This document shows, in pieces, positions 1 through 10,559 of a DNA stretch of 64,000 nt. The notes below the pieces were generated by a model. That model worked only from the letters and a program-made list of their open reading frames with translations. It had not been told where the DNA came from and ran no database searches. The position numbers and the translations under genes are program-made. The stretch comes from Cristatella mucedo. Its lineage: Eukaryota > Bryozoa > Phylactolaemata > Cristatellidae. Where the stretch lies: the NCBI GenBank assembly GCA_009760855.2, contig WPIO01000035.1, forward strand, positions 178,501 through 242,500, read 5' to 3'. Position 1 is the first letter of the stretch, and each line of letters opens with the position of its first letter.

Positions 1-40
1 GCTGTCTTCGGTGTCGAATGCGGCAGAAAAATTGAGGAGG

Positions 41-86
41 AGCCGCTTCCGGTGGTGCCGCTTCCGGTGGTGCCGCTTCCGGCGGT
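41..86 (+). repeat. 15-bp tandem repeat, three copies
   Basis: GCCGCTTCCGGTGGT three times (last with one change). Frame 1 is open from the window edge to a stop near 112, so a partial exon is possible but unsupported. Confidence 0.8.
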
Positions 87-458
87 TCCACATTTAGTAT
101 TAGATTGTACATAGTCAGTAACTTGGTAAGGAGACGATTCATTAGAAATATGGCGCTTCAACCCAGATTTAATATATCAGTTTGGCCATACTTGCCCATG
201 TATTGCAATTCCAAATTCTTTGATGGCGTATTAAACAGGGAAAGAAAAAAGACAGGAACTCAAAATCCAAACCGGGTTGTTTTTAAATAATGGCTGAACA
301 CAAGTTAAGAAAACCCAGAGGAGAATATCAAGATCTCAAGGAGTAGGCAATAATAATAATAATAATATCAGTTTTCCTAGCACCCTAAGATAACTAAATA
401 TCTATACAGGCGCTTTATAACTCACAGCAAGAGAAACCATTAACCAAGAAGTACGGGC

Positions 459-815
459 GTGCATGCCATCACGTCAGACAAGACCGTTGGCGACAGAAGC
501 TTTTTCTCTGCATGTCCTAGGCTGTGGAACTCTCTTCCACAATTCTCACGCAACGACAACTACTCTCCTGCTGCCGACTACGGCACATCCTTTCCAGCAG
601 TCCTGAGCTGCTACTTTCATGCTACTCACTACCTCGATTGCTCTTCTGACTCACTGATGCTTCTTACTTTCTCAATGTTGCGTGAGATAGAGTCTGTTTG
701 CTACCGAATACGTACCGAAAGCCGCTTTGGCTGTGAGCGCGCTACACAAAACTCTTCTGCGTAACGCGCCTGTAGTCTTTGTGGCTTTGAGGAGTTACAG
801 TCGGAGATACATTAC
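459..815 (+). mobile_element. LINE-B 3' end
   Basis: Encodes GDRSFFSACPRLWNSLPQFS, the C-terminus of an L2/CR1-type RT. It then has a conserved 3' UTR ending TGAGGAGTTACAGTCGGAGA and TACATTACA. The same block recurs at four other sites in the window and its tail is unlike LINE-A. Confidence 0.75.
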
Positions 816-1330
816 ATATGCATAAGCACGCAAGTACCGTGCTTAGACGAGTTTGCTAGAGCAAGCAGACAACAAGCAGCAAGACAGCCACTAGAAGGCA
901 CTCTTGACGACACCGGTTGGTAGAAGCCCTGTTTAGTAGCATGCACTGAATCATGCAAACGCTTGAGCAAAGTTTACTGGGGCGAAAGGGGGACAGCTGG
1001 AGTGCGTCCCCTTAGGTGAGACTCGAATGGTGTAAATTCAATGAAGGGGGTTAGCGTACCAAAGAGCGCTTGGTTCCAGACTTTTGGTACATACATACAA
1101 GCCGGAGGTCATCGATGACGGAATTACTTCAATTTAATGCGAGGAAATGCGAGTTGACGTTGAGGGGCACTGAGGGGCGGTGGTGCAAGAGGAGATTGGA
1201 TAGACAGATCGAGTCAAGCGAGTAAGGAGACCTGTGAAAAGCGAGTGAAGAGGCTTCTGAGCGAGGATCTTTCATCGAATTGTTTTTTGATTGATTCTTT
1301 AATTTTCTATTGATGTATCGTCAATTGCAG
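816..1330. other. No gene seen
   Basis: Unique-looking sequence without an ORF or recognised repeat. Confidence 0.5.
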
Positions 1331-1486
1331 TCGGAGGGCAAGACAGTTTCAAACGGCTCCAAATTCACGCTATTCGGGAACTCTGGCGAGCGCACTGAAA
1401 ATCTCCAGAAATCGTACAGCGAAAGTCTATCCATTAAACTAAGATCAACGGACGCTGAAAGTTTTTTTTGGCCTGTTGGCTTCTAA
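1331..1486 (+). CDS. Possible 3' terminal exon of an unknown gene (partial)
   Basis: After acceptor TCAATTGCAG an open frame of 51 codons starts SEGKTVSNGSKFTLFGNSGE and ends SFFWPVGF with stop TAA at 1484. An AATAAA lies at 1603-1608. The combination of pyrimidine-rich acceptor, stop and poly(A) signal looks like a last exon whose upstream exons would lie outside the window or before 1000. I do not recognise the protein, and chance is not excluded. Confidence 0.3.
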   Translation, partial: SEGKTVSNGSKFTLFGNSGERTENLQKSYSESLSIKLRSTDAESFFWPVGF

Positions 1487-1829
1487 ATACAAAATTGAAA
1501 TCGCGTCTCTCTGACAAGTCACTTAATGCACTTAAATTATTGATATATTATTACAAGAAGTAAAACTGTATTGATTTAGAAGTTGGCTCGTGGAAGATAT
1601 ATAATAAAACGTTGTTCATCCCCAAAATAAGCTATGGACTTATGAATTAATGAAAAAAGTGGAAAAGCCGCTGTTAATAGCTGTATTTTTGGAAAATTAA
1701 CAACAGCAAGCGGCTGTTTTGCAAAAATGACAGTTTTCAAAAACCCCAACATGTGACCTTGACCTCTCCTCTGACCATTACCTCTCCTCTGACTCTTCTA
1801 CGGCTCTAACCTCTGCTCTGACGCTAATC

Positions 1830-2000
1830 GCTTGAAGATTCGGCCTCTAGCTAACCTCAAATCTCATGTAGACCTTTCCTTCATTTCCAATGTTTCCAAA
1901 GCCTGGAACTCACTCCTAACTGACGTTACAGCATCCACTGATTGACTGCATTTAAGAAGCAGCTAAAAACCTACTTGCGCCTCGCAGCCTTCTTTTCTAC
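1830..2000 (+). mobile_element. Diverged LINE C-terminal fragment
   Basis: Frames contain KAWNSLLTDVTAS and a K-QLKTYLRL-like end, the signature C-terminus of L2/CR1 RT, but with stops and no recognisable tail. Confidence 0.55.
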
Positions 2001-2343
2001 GCCCTCCGCATCGAATTGTCGTTCGTGTGCTTGTGCACGCGGGCTGAAATTGCGCAAGCTATAACCAAAATAATTGACATTGCTTCTTTTCAGCATATGC
2101 CAGTGTCTAAACGATATTTACTTCTTTCTTTTCAGGCGCTGTGTGCATGCTTTGTTACTACTACCTTTATCATTGTCGACGCCCGACAGTGGCCTCATTT
2201 CCTGCTATGCATTTTTTCTGAACTACTTGCATTACTTTAAGTGACGATGCGTGACGTTAAGCAACGTTTTTTTCTTGGTACGGCTCAGAAAATTTGGCAA
2301 CCCAGCTGTATCGTATTGCGGGAAAGACCAACATTCTCACGCA

Positions 2344-2344
<1 letters not shown>

Positions 2345-2397
<53 letters not shown>

Positions 2398-2416
2398 AGG
2401 GAGAGAGAGAGAGAGA
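2345..2416 (+). repeat. (CA)n followed by (GA)n
   Basis: About 50 bp of CA then GA-rich, a compound microsatellite. Confidence 0.97.
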
Positions 2417-3203
2417 ATGCGAACATTCTGAGAATACTATTACACGCACTTCATCTGGGCGTTTCAGTTTTTTTAGCATTTATTCTCAATCGCTATTATG
2501 CTGAATGTTAGCATGAGCTTTGTTGAAAACTGAACCAGACAGCGTTGAATATGCATCTCAATCGAGCGGAAAACATGTCAGGCAAGTATTATTAGCAGTT
2601 CAACTGAAAGCGAATGATAAAAATTATCTCTCCAGTTCATCGCATTTGAGCACCGCGAAAATACGACGACGCGGAAATCGCGATTCACGAGTAGATCCTT
2701 CGTTTCGAAGGACGGTTGTTCTAGCGCTAAGCGGAAGTTGTGCGACTCTGAGCCCGGGGCGGGGTGCCCCTCGAAACCGTGGGTATACAAGAGAGAAAAG
2801 CTGACACTCGGCGGAGCGTCGAAGGGGGCGGGTCAAGTCGTTCGTCACCGCTGCCCTTGCACCACGCCCACTAATGTGGTGAATCCTAATGGCCACCTGT
2901 CGAACTATCGAGGATTGCCGCATAAAAAAATGACTCAATTTATAAAGGGATCTATAATTTCTCGTGATATTCAGCCGTTTTCACGCTCTTGAGTTAGCGT
3001 ACCGTGTGTTGTTGTGGCGCTGCCCGGTCCTACGGAAGTGGGCGGGTCTGGTGGCCGCTCTTGCGCATGTTCGTCTTCTCTCAAAATTAGCTTGCAGGAT
3101 CAATATTGCACGCTCATACCAGGCAGTTGATGCGCAAACTTATTATAGATAAAATTATTTTAGTTCTTGATATTCAAGCTGGTGAACTAGATAAGTACGC
3201 AGC
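2417..3203. other. No gene seen
   Basis: Overlapping frames of about 60-100 codons on both strands, none with a recognised motif; treated as chance. Confidence 0.5.
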
Positions 3204-3404
3204 CTACAAGTCCTCGGCGAATTGGCCGCCGCTTTGAAGGATGGCTGCCTCAGTGAGCCTTACCTTTTGCCTTGGAGGAACTGGTGGAATTAGGCTTTCC
3301 GGAGCGACTGCATCTACGCGGACTTCCTTCTTTTCAATGCCACTCTTTTTACTCGACGATCTTTTCCCCTTCTTTGACTTCTTGCCTTTCTTCTTGGCAC
3401 CCAT
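3204..3404 (-). CDS. Possible first exon, Lys-rich hypothetical protein
   Basis: Minus-strand ORF of 66 codons beginning MGAKKKGKKSKKGKRSSSKK, then an acidic/proline stretch IPPVPPRQKVRL and SGGQFAEDL. The ATG has G at -3 and G at +4. Just before the stop there is a donor-like GTAGGC, so it may splice onward toward lower coordinates. Lys-rich starts of this kind are common in several ciliary and RNA-binding proteins, but I cannot name the family. It differs in composition from the AT-rich surroundings. Confidence 0.4.
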   Translation of the reverse strand: MGAKKKGKKSKKGKRSSSKKSGIEKKEVRVDAVAPESLIPPVPPRQKVRLTEAAILQSGGQFAEDL

Positions 3405-4054
3405 AGCCGTCGTCCTGAGTCACGCTGCACCGTAGCTTAGCAACCCAAAAATGGCGCCCTGAACCACTTGGACCTTAGGAAGCCATCGGAGTTATCAGTA
3501 CGCGGATTCGCCGGCTACAGATTTCTTTCGTAATTATTGATAACTTTTACTTAAGCGAGATTAAATGGAGGAGAGTTGAGAGATTTGCCTCTGTCAACTC
3601 GTGGCAGCTATTTTTATTACAAGCGGCTTCCTCGTCCGGACAGAACTAGACCGAAAACGCAGAGCTCGTAGCGGCGCTAGTCCCAGACGACGGTTGACGA
3701 ATACCGGCGAAACCTGAACTATCTGATCGTATCGAGGGGGGTAGAGACAGGGAGAGGCAACACAAATTCTTGCAGATATTCCAAGAGTAGCTGAACACGG
3801 TAGCAGAGACGAGCTCTCAAACACTAAAATAAGCCCACACCCACAGCCGCATAGAAATCTATTAGGCAGCGATAGAGGGTACAGGCTTCTAGCTTCTAGC
3901 CGCGGCGTACGTCAACTCAGACGGCGCGGCTCAGAGTCTAGCGAAAAAATTGGCTCAGATTATAAGGCACAGCTGACTTCCTGTTAAACAGCGTCGGCTT
4001 CTTAGACCGTTTTAATTCAATAACCGCTATTAAATATATCTCGGCAGTCATAAT
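3405..4054. other. No gene seen
   Basis: Would hold the promoter of the minus-strand Lys-rich exon if that is real. Confidence 0.4.
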
Positions 4055-4205
4055 GCCGAGCTGGTGCGGCCTAGTGGTTAAGGTGCTCGCTCCAGACCAA
4101 GGTCTGGCCGAGTTTGTGGGCTCGAGCCCCGTGGCATATATGAAGCGCCTGTAAAGAGATTACGTTTTCTTAGGGCACTATGTAAATGAATTATATTTAT
4201 TTATT
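4055..4205 (+). mobile_element. SINE-A (tRNA-derived)
   Basis: Head with Pol III A and B boxes (TAGTGGTTAAGGTGCTCGC and GGGCTCGAGCCCC), then the tail GAAGCGCCTGTAAAGAGATT, a TCTTAGGGC hairpin arm and an AT-rich end. The tail resembles that of LINE-A. Confidence 0.8.
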
Positions 4206-4452
4206 TTATAATCTGTCCTATTTAGTACGCCACCGTTTCAATTTCTGTGCTCAGGGTAAGGTGCTTTCTGGTTTAACGGGCTAATGATCTTTAATCTTTA
4301 GGCCACCGTAGTCAAGTTGAACTGCCAGGTTACGTGCTACAGCAGCTTGCCGCCGCGGATATATAACGCTCACTTACTGGCGAATTAACCTTCTGTGCGC
4401 TCAACCTTTTACCTCTTGTTGCTTTGAATGCGACTCTACGGTGTAAGCCGTA

Positions 4453-4492
4453 TGCAAATGTGAAATAATCAGCTGATTATTTCACATTTGCA
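4453..4492 (+). repeat. 40-bp perfect palindrome
   Basis: Twenty bases TGCAAATGTGAAATAATCAG followed immediately by their exact reverse complement, no spacer. The left flank gives the octamer ATGCAAAT; the centre is CAGCTG. Confidence 0.95.
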
Positions 4493-5759
4493 ACATCGTA
4501 CGCTTCGTACTTCCCTGGAGAAGTGGGCTTCGCGGCTGATCCGGGTCGACTTACTCGGGAAATGCTGCTGCGTTGACAATCCTAGTCGCTAATAAACTCT
4601 CCTGTAAGAAAAGCCAAACTTGCCCGTGTATTGCAATACTTCTCCAAGAAAGGCTAGAAAGAAAACAAAAAAATTGTTTGCCTCATCTTCACATAGAGAA
4701 GTTATTCTTTTTTAATTTGCACGGTTTCAATTCACGAACGAGAACGCATCGCTCCCATTTTTCCGTGGACCGGTGACGTGTTGGACACCTGTTAAGTCCG
4801 GTCCGCCGTTGAACATTTCGTACCTCAGTATAGGCGTCCCATCTACACTGTAGAAGGTCTGGTACTCTTTTCGGCTCGAGTAAACCATTCTCTGCTACCA
4901 ATTGTTATGTTACTGTGTCTCCGGCTGCAGCAGCGCTGGTGGAGTCTCGCGGAGACACGAAGACGCGAGCGGGCGAACGTGAGCGGCGAACGAGACTCAA
5001 ATCTTTATTCCCCCAGCGGGTACATATATGAGCTAGGGGCTGACTCATCACAGATAAGGGAGTGCATCCGTGGTGAGCGACCGTGGTGGGCCACATGCCC
5101 ACATCAAAGGCCGCACCGAGCCAACTGCCCAAACACCCGCCCATATCAAAGGCCGCACTGAGCCAACCACCCAATCACCCGCCGAGAACGGGGGCACACA
5201 CCAGTGGCCGAGAAGCAACAGGCACACACAACACACCCTAATGGTAGCCGTCTCGAACAAGCTGAATAGAAACCACCTTAGTTCGCCTGGAAATAGCAAA
5301 ATGGCAATCAGTCGGAGAAAAGTTCTTCCGTCGACAGAATTAGGACATTGGAAGAGCATAGCCACTACAAAAAGAAGAACATTTATTTCTCCGATAGATC
5401 ATCTGCTCCGAAACAGTCGCTCCCAAGTCAAAGGGTTGCAGCGCTGGGTCCTCGCCTCCGAGCTAAATCATGCAATGCTTTTTCCTATTACGAGACTAAT
5501 ACCTAGCTGTGGACTTGCAGGGCAGAGTTGATTTAGGAGCAGATTGTTATAGCCAGCCATTCTGCCTGTCAAAACTGATGAGGTACGCCACCTCTCCCGG
5601 TAGGCAACTATGAAGAGAGATACCGCGAAAGAGTGAACAGAATAAGTGGTTAAGAGAGCACGACCGTGGCAACGATTTTGGGCCGGCGGGATTGCTATTG
5701 CGATGGATATTCGTCGCCAATAGCCGCATCAAAAAGCCATGCATTTCCAGTGTAACGTA
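4493..5759. other. No gene seen
   Basis: Contains a local duplication: CACATCAAAGGCCGCACCGA (5100) and CATATCAAAGGCCGCACTGA (5142), with the following CCAAC. The ORF across it is compositional. Confidence 0.5.
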
Positions 5760-6160
5760 ATGCATCTCCATCTCTAACTCTACAAAGTCAAACATACTAA
5801 GTGGGTTTGACGCAGGACAGTTTTCTATAGTACACTCAAAGACTCGGCAGCTCTCGACACTCGTGCGGTAGCCAACAGACTTCATCTCACACAACAGAGA
5901 GAAAGTGAGAATCAAAGCTGAGTCGTCAGCAGGCTAGCTGAGATAGTGAGCAGTATGGAAATAGCAGCCCACGCCGACTGCAAGGGATGTGCCATAGTCA
6001 GCAGCAGGAGAGTAAACGTCGTGACGAAAGAACTTCGGAAGTGAGTTTCGCCGTTTGGGACGTGTGCAGAGCAAAAGCTTTTGAAGTATATTAATATCTT
6101 CGCACCTCTTGCTGTCAAGAAACGCTGTGATGGCGCAGTTTCGGTAAGAAGACAAGCTGC
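5760..6160 (-). mobile_element. LINE-B 3' end
   Basis: Starts ATGCATCTCCATCTCTAACT (tail), contains the antisense 3' UTR block, then antisense RNSLPKFFRHDVYSPAADYG. Confidence 0.7.
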
Positions 6161-6399
6161 AGCACTGTAGGCAGCTTAGTTTCTACTTTGCAGTCGGTCG
6201 TTGACTCGAGTGACTCCGAGACAGCTGAAGTGCCGAAATAATGAAGAAGAGCTAGTACTACGAAACTCATTGCGATAAGCGCTACTGTAATTGCTGCTCG
6301 TGCTTGCAAATCTTCTTACGAATTTTCAGAAGACGCATTTTGCAAATACTTATTATTTGTTAATGTCAACTTTAATTGCCGTAGAAAATCGAGAAAATC

Positions 6400-7020
6400 T
6401 TCTGCCAACGCCGCAGTACGAGACTGAGTCATCAATCCGTCTGCTATCCTGAAACTGGTCCTGCACTGGTTACCAGTCAAGCAACGGATTGACTTCAAGG
6501 TTTTGTCGCTCACTTTTAGGTCTCTTCATTCTATGGCTTCAGCCTATCTTTCAGATATACTACCCCATCAGGCAAAGCATCGTACCACTCGCTTTTCGGA
6601 ATCCAACAGTCTAGAAATACCTCGTACAAACCTTAAATCCTTTGGAGACCGTGCATTTAGCTCGTATGCTCCCACAGCCTGGAACTCCCTCCCGACCTGC
6701 ATCAGAACATCCCCTGACCTGACCACATTTAAAAGAAACTTAAAAACATACCTATTTAGGACAGCATTTAGTGGGTCCTTGTGATTCGTCCTCGATGTGC
6801 TTATGCGTGCTGACACTGTTCATGCTGCCACTAACCACATTTGCATGCTGACCCAGTGCATGTAACCCCTAACCATGTTATTCATTTTGTTTGTTTTTCA
6901 AGCATGATTTTACTTACTATTCTATTGCGTATCACTTTGCAGCAAATGTAAAGCGCCTAGAGAGAGATTAAGTTCTCTGAGGGCGCTTTATCAAGTGCAA
7001 TATTATTATTATTATTATTA
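6400..7020 (+). mobile_element. LINE-A (L2-like), 3' end
   Basis: Frame encodes [50 protein letters not shown] and LKTYLF, the C-terminus of L2/CR1-type reverse transcriptases, then a 3' UTR, the hairpin GCGCCTAGAGAGAGATTAAG, and an (ATT)n tail at about 7000-7020. 5' truncated and carrying a few disruptions. Confidence 0.85.
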
Positions 7021-7179
7021 AAGGTATAAGTCTAAAGAGTCATGAAAAGATAAGCGATCTATCAGGATGTAGCAACACCTTCCGGAACACTGTAACGAGC
7101 CAGGCGAAGGACCTTCTCACCCGATGTATTAATCTTAACATGAAAAACTTAGTTTGTTCGACTACAGGGTACAGTTGGA

Positions 7180-7345
7180 CTACGGGCTGGTTTTTACCAG
7201 TGTTTAAGGCGTCCTCCTCGAACCGAGGCTAAAGCAAATGCATTCGATGCTCGAGCTCCGCGACACGCGCGAAGGGCCTGAATAGAGATTAAGTATTATT
7301 TTAGAGCGCTATGCAAGTCAATTACGTTTCTATATTTATGTTTAG
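7180..7345 (+). mobile_element. SINE-A, degraded
   Basis: GTGTTTAAGGCGTCCTCC and ATGCTCGAGCTCC boxes, then GAAGGGCCTGAATAGAGATT tail. Confidence 0.6.
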
Positions 7346-7771
7346 GTTGCGATCTGGTCTATGGTTGCTGATGCAAACTCGTGCCTCTCTCGGTGGACAC
7401 TGGGTAGACTGGTCTAGGTGATCGATATGACGAATTGCCGTGCTAAGGTAGGGGGCGCTCTTGATTGCTGTCGTATTCCGCTACCCTCGGCGGACCTGCG
7501 TTTCTCGAGGCACCAGCTGTCTGCGAATCGTCCGCCGTGCTTCGAGGAGCCAGTTTCGCTCGTAAGTGTCTCGCGTACGTGAAAACTAGCACCATAGCGA
7601 GCGCTGTGGATTTTATTGAGCCCAGAGGACTTCAGTGCAGAAGCTGCTACAGCGCGAGTGCAACGACACGTCGATGCTTGTGTGGGAGCCGGTCATTACA
7701 AGGGCTGTATATTTCCAACGTTTCAGCTGAATTTCGAAGGGGCACCCACACGCACGATCTGGACTTAATAG

Positions 7772-8035
7772 TCATAATAATATTATTAAATTTGATAGCG
7801 CGCCCTCAGAGAACTCAATCTCTTTCTAGGCGCTTTACAATTGCTGCAAAGGAAGCACGATCGAATGGTTAGCAGTAGCATGCTCATAAAGCCAAAAGAA
7901 TAACATGGTTAGGGGCGACATGCAAAGGGTCACCATGCAAGTGTGGTTAGTGGCAGCATGCAATACTGTCAGCACGCATAAGCACACAAAGGACGAATCA
8001 CGGATCCACTAAATGCTGTTACGATGAGCATATAG
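7772..8035 (-). mobile_element. LINE-A 3' UTR and tail
   Basis: Reverse-complement tail starts CCCTCAGAGAACTCAATCTC and continues through the 3' UTR to ACTAAATGCTGTTACG, with no coding part left. Confidence 0.8.
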
Positions 8036-8227
8036 CTAGCTCAATAGATGCTTTTTTAGGGTCTTTCCAGTACATTCGAACCTATCCTTCAGCAAGAGCT
8101 CAGTTTTCACAATTTCCTATCAAACAGTTGTCGATATTCAAGAAGATCAAAATGGACGATTCAGGATCTTCAAGTAAACCTCTTATCTTACTCTGCACAT
8201 CTGGTCACGAATAAATAGCAATGATAA

Positions 8228-8276
8228 TGGCTGGCTGAAGGCTGGCTGGCTGAAAGCTGGCTGGCTGAAAGCTGGT
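8228..8276 (+). repeat. 12-bp GGCTGGCTGAAA tandem
   Basis: About four imperfect copies, 50 bp upstream of the first tRNA-Thr gene. Confidence 0.8.
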
Positions 8277-8324
8277 GTCATTGTAACTGAATATATGTAA
8301 TATTTCATGGTTATGCCATCGGAA

Positions 8325-8396
8325 GCCTCTGTAGCTCAGTGGCAGAGCACCAGTCTCGTAAACTGGGGGTCCTGGGATCGATCCCCAGCAGGGGCT
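8325..8396 (+). tRNA. tRNA-Thr (anticodon CGT), copy 1
   Basis: 72-nt cloverleaf: acceptor GCCTCTG pairs with CAGGGGC, D arm GCTCAGTGGCAGAGC, anticodon arm CCAGT-CTCGTAA-ACTGG with CGT, T stem CTGGG/CCCAG, discriminator T. No encoded CCA, as in eukaryotes. A T-run follows at 8400-8405 as Pol III terminator. The T loop reads ATCGATC, with A where T54 is expected in the internal B box, which may weaken it. Confidence 0.9.
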
Positions 8397-9666
8397 TCAT
8401 TTTTTGTATGGATTTTTACTAGTAGCTATACCCACTTTCACCTATTAACCGCATGAAACTCACAACACGACCAATTGCTTCCACTCTTGACGACGAAACG
8501 TTAGCGGTTGGTGTGATGCTAAAAAGGCATTGATACGTGGGTGCGTAGTTAATAATTTTTAATTCTGCATGATCAAAATCACGAACGCGAATAGGCATCA
8601 AGTGACGTAAAACTGCGCACCCTAGCTTGCCAAATCGCCGATAGATTAATGAAGTTTGTCAATGAACGGTACGCCCGGGTCAAAACCCAGCCTATGTGAA
8701 TAAAATTCAATACTAAATCAGATAAATGTATGCCCAAGTATCTCCACCTAGGCACGCACGCACCCATTCAGCAAATGCCACAAAATGGCGACGCGCAAAT
8801 TTACAAATGGAAACTCACATTCCGTGGAAAAACTTGGCCAGGGGAGACGTTGCAGAGCGACCAGAAGGCGCGCCGCTCGTACAGCGATGCGCGAACGACC
8901 CAGCCGAAACTAGAACATACTTATAATTAATACTTTATACTTTAGATAACAACAGAAACCGTGACTACACTCGTAGCAAGCGGCTAGGCCAACACACTCC
9001 CGACTCCGTGTGGGCAGGCGGGTCGCGAAGACACGCTAGCAGACCGTGCCGCGCTCAGCAGCCTATGCCGCGCCGGCCACGTTCACGTTGACCAGCTCGT
9101 CGCAATGGCACAGCACGCCCCCTTCGACGCAACAGCAAATCGCCGCGTACATAAAGCAGAGCGCTAATCGACCGATTCCCACAATCCGCACAGCTTAGCG
9201 CACCGAAACGAAGACGAGTCTGACCAACAAGCCGGCTGCTGTTGTTGCTGTCCACTACGTAGTAAACGTGCACGGCTAGCGGTACGCAACCGGTATCAGT
9301 ACCGGGACCAGCTCTTCGAAGTCGGAAGGGTGTACCTGCATCCCTCCCTGGCTCTAACGGATAGCACGCGTAGCAACGTGAAAAGCTCTTGTAACCGAAG
9401 AGCGAAGAGCGCGCTGGAACGCGAATGCGGAACGGAACGCATTGCTCGTGGGGGGAGGCCGGAATTTCGCAGGAGTGGGGCACCATGAACTGATCGTCGC
9501 TTGTCAAAGGGCAAACACGAGAGGGACTCGAGATTGGCGTTTCATATTGTGGTTTTCCGTCGATTATTGCAGGCACACGGTTGCTATACGTTAATATTAG
9601 TAGCTCATTAGTGATCTAACTTGAATTCACATTTATATACTTTATTTCGTGGCCTCACGCGCAGAT
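8397..9666. other. Between the two tRNA-Thr genes
   Basis: A 173-codon minus frame at 9055-9576 is Arg/Cys-rich with no family motif. I do not call it a gene. Confidence 0.45.
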
Positions 9667-9738
9667 GCCTTTGTAGCTCAGTGGTAGAGCACCAGTCTCG
9701 TAAACTGGGGGTCCTGGGTTCAATCCCCAGCAGAGGCT
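9667..9738 (+). tRNA. tRNA-Thr (anticodon CGT), copy 2
   Basis: 72-nt cloverleaf: acceptor GCCTTTG with CAGAGGC, D arm GCTCAGTGGTAGAGC, anticodon arm identical to copy 1, canonical T loop TTCAATC. A T-run terminator follows directly (9741-9746). Differs from copy 1 at five positions: one on each acceptor strand, one in the D loop and two in the T loop. Confidence 0.94.
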
Positions 9739-10559
9739 CGTTTTTTCTTCTATTTAACGGCAGAGGCTCTCTTTTGCTGCTGCATTCCAGAAATGCAACT
9801 ACAACATTATTGTCTGTCTACAATCTTATGAGATCCTGCTCAGAGGCAGTATGCTAATGCTCGATTGGTGCACTAAAGCACCTGGTTATGCAGATGATCG
9901 ATACATGCTTGTAATGTGGTCCGTTTGCATACACTTGACCAAGTCAGCAGCCGTGGTGTCATTATTATATGTATAGAGCTGAGACAAGCTAGGTCAGTGC
10001 TGAGCTGTGCAGGAAGCCCTCGTCTCATTTGCTTTGACCAGCCGAGTTTGCTATCTGGAAAATGAAAAGTGCTTTTAGTATATTCAGGTTGTCTTTAAGG
10101 AAGACTTTTCTGAGCTTTAGCAGCAGCATATCTTGTCGCAGTATCGTTGGCAGATGAAAAATCTATTACGGCTGTTAATATTTCCGTTCTTTTGAAACAT
10201 CACTGCTAAGGCACAGGTGCAGGGTCAGGACTTGTTCACTGCAGGTCACCAAGTATGGCCTGGATTAACTGGTTAACTGCCTGCTCTGGAGATAGTGTTG
10301 CCTCAATGAGTGGCTATGCTCAGAAGAAATGTTCTTTCCACTAGCTTGGTGACAGATTGATGGAATGATATTAGCTTGCACAGGACGGCGCACCTCTAGA
10401 TTTGTAGAACACTACAGTTTGACATTTTATATAGATGGGGCTGACGGAAATCGTGGGTCTTAGTGAAGAGTGAATGGCACTGACTGAGCCCATTTCGAGC
10501 CCATTTTGAGCACAGTTTGAGCCCAGTTAGAGCCCATTTTGAGCCTAGTTCTAGGAATT
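9739..10559. other. No gene seen
   Basis: Includes imperfect 12-13-bp repeats of TGAGCCCATTT at 10489-10552, leading into the LINE-A copy. Confidence 0.5.

Noticed and set aside
9055-9576. 173-codon minus-strand ORF between the tRNA genes
   Set aside because: Arg/Cys-rich composition from GC-rich sequence, no motif, no splice or poly(A) context; overlapping frames are also open.
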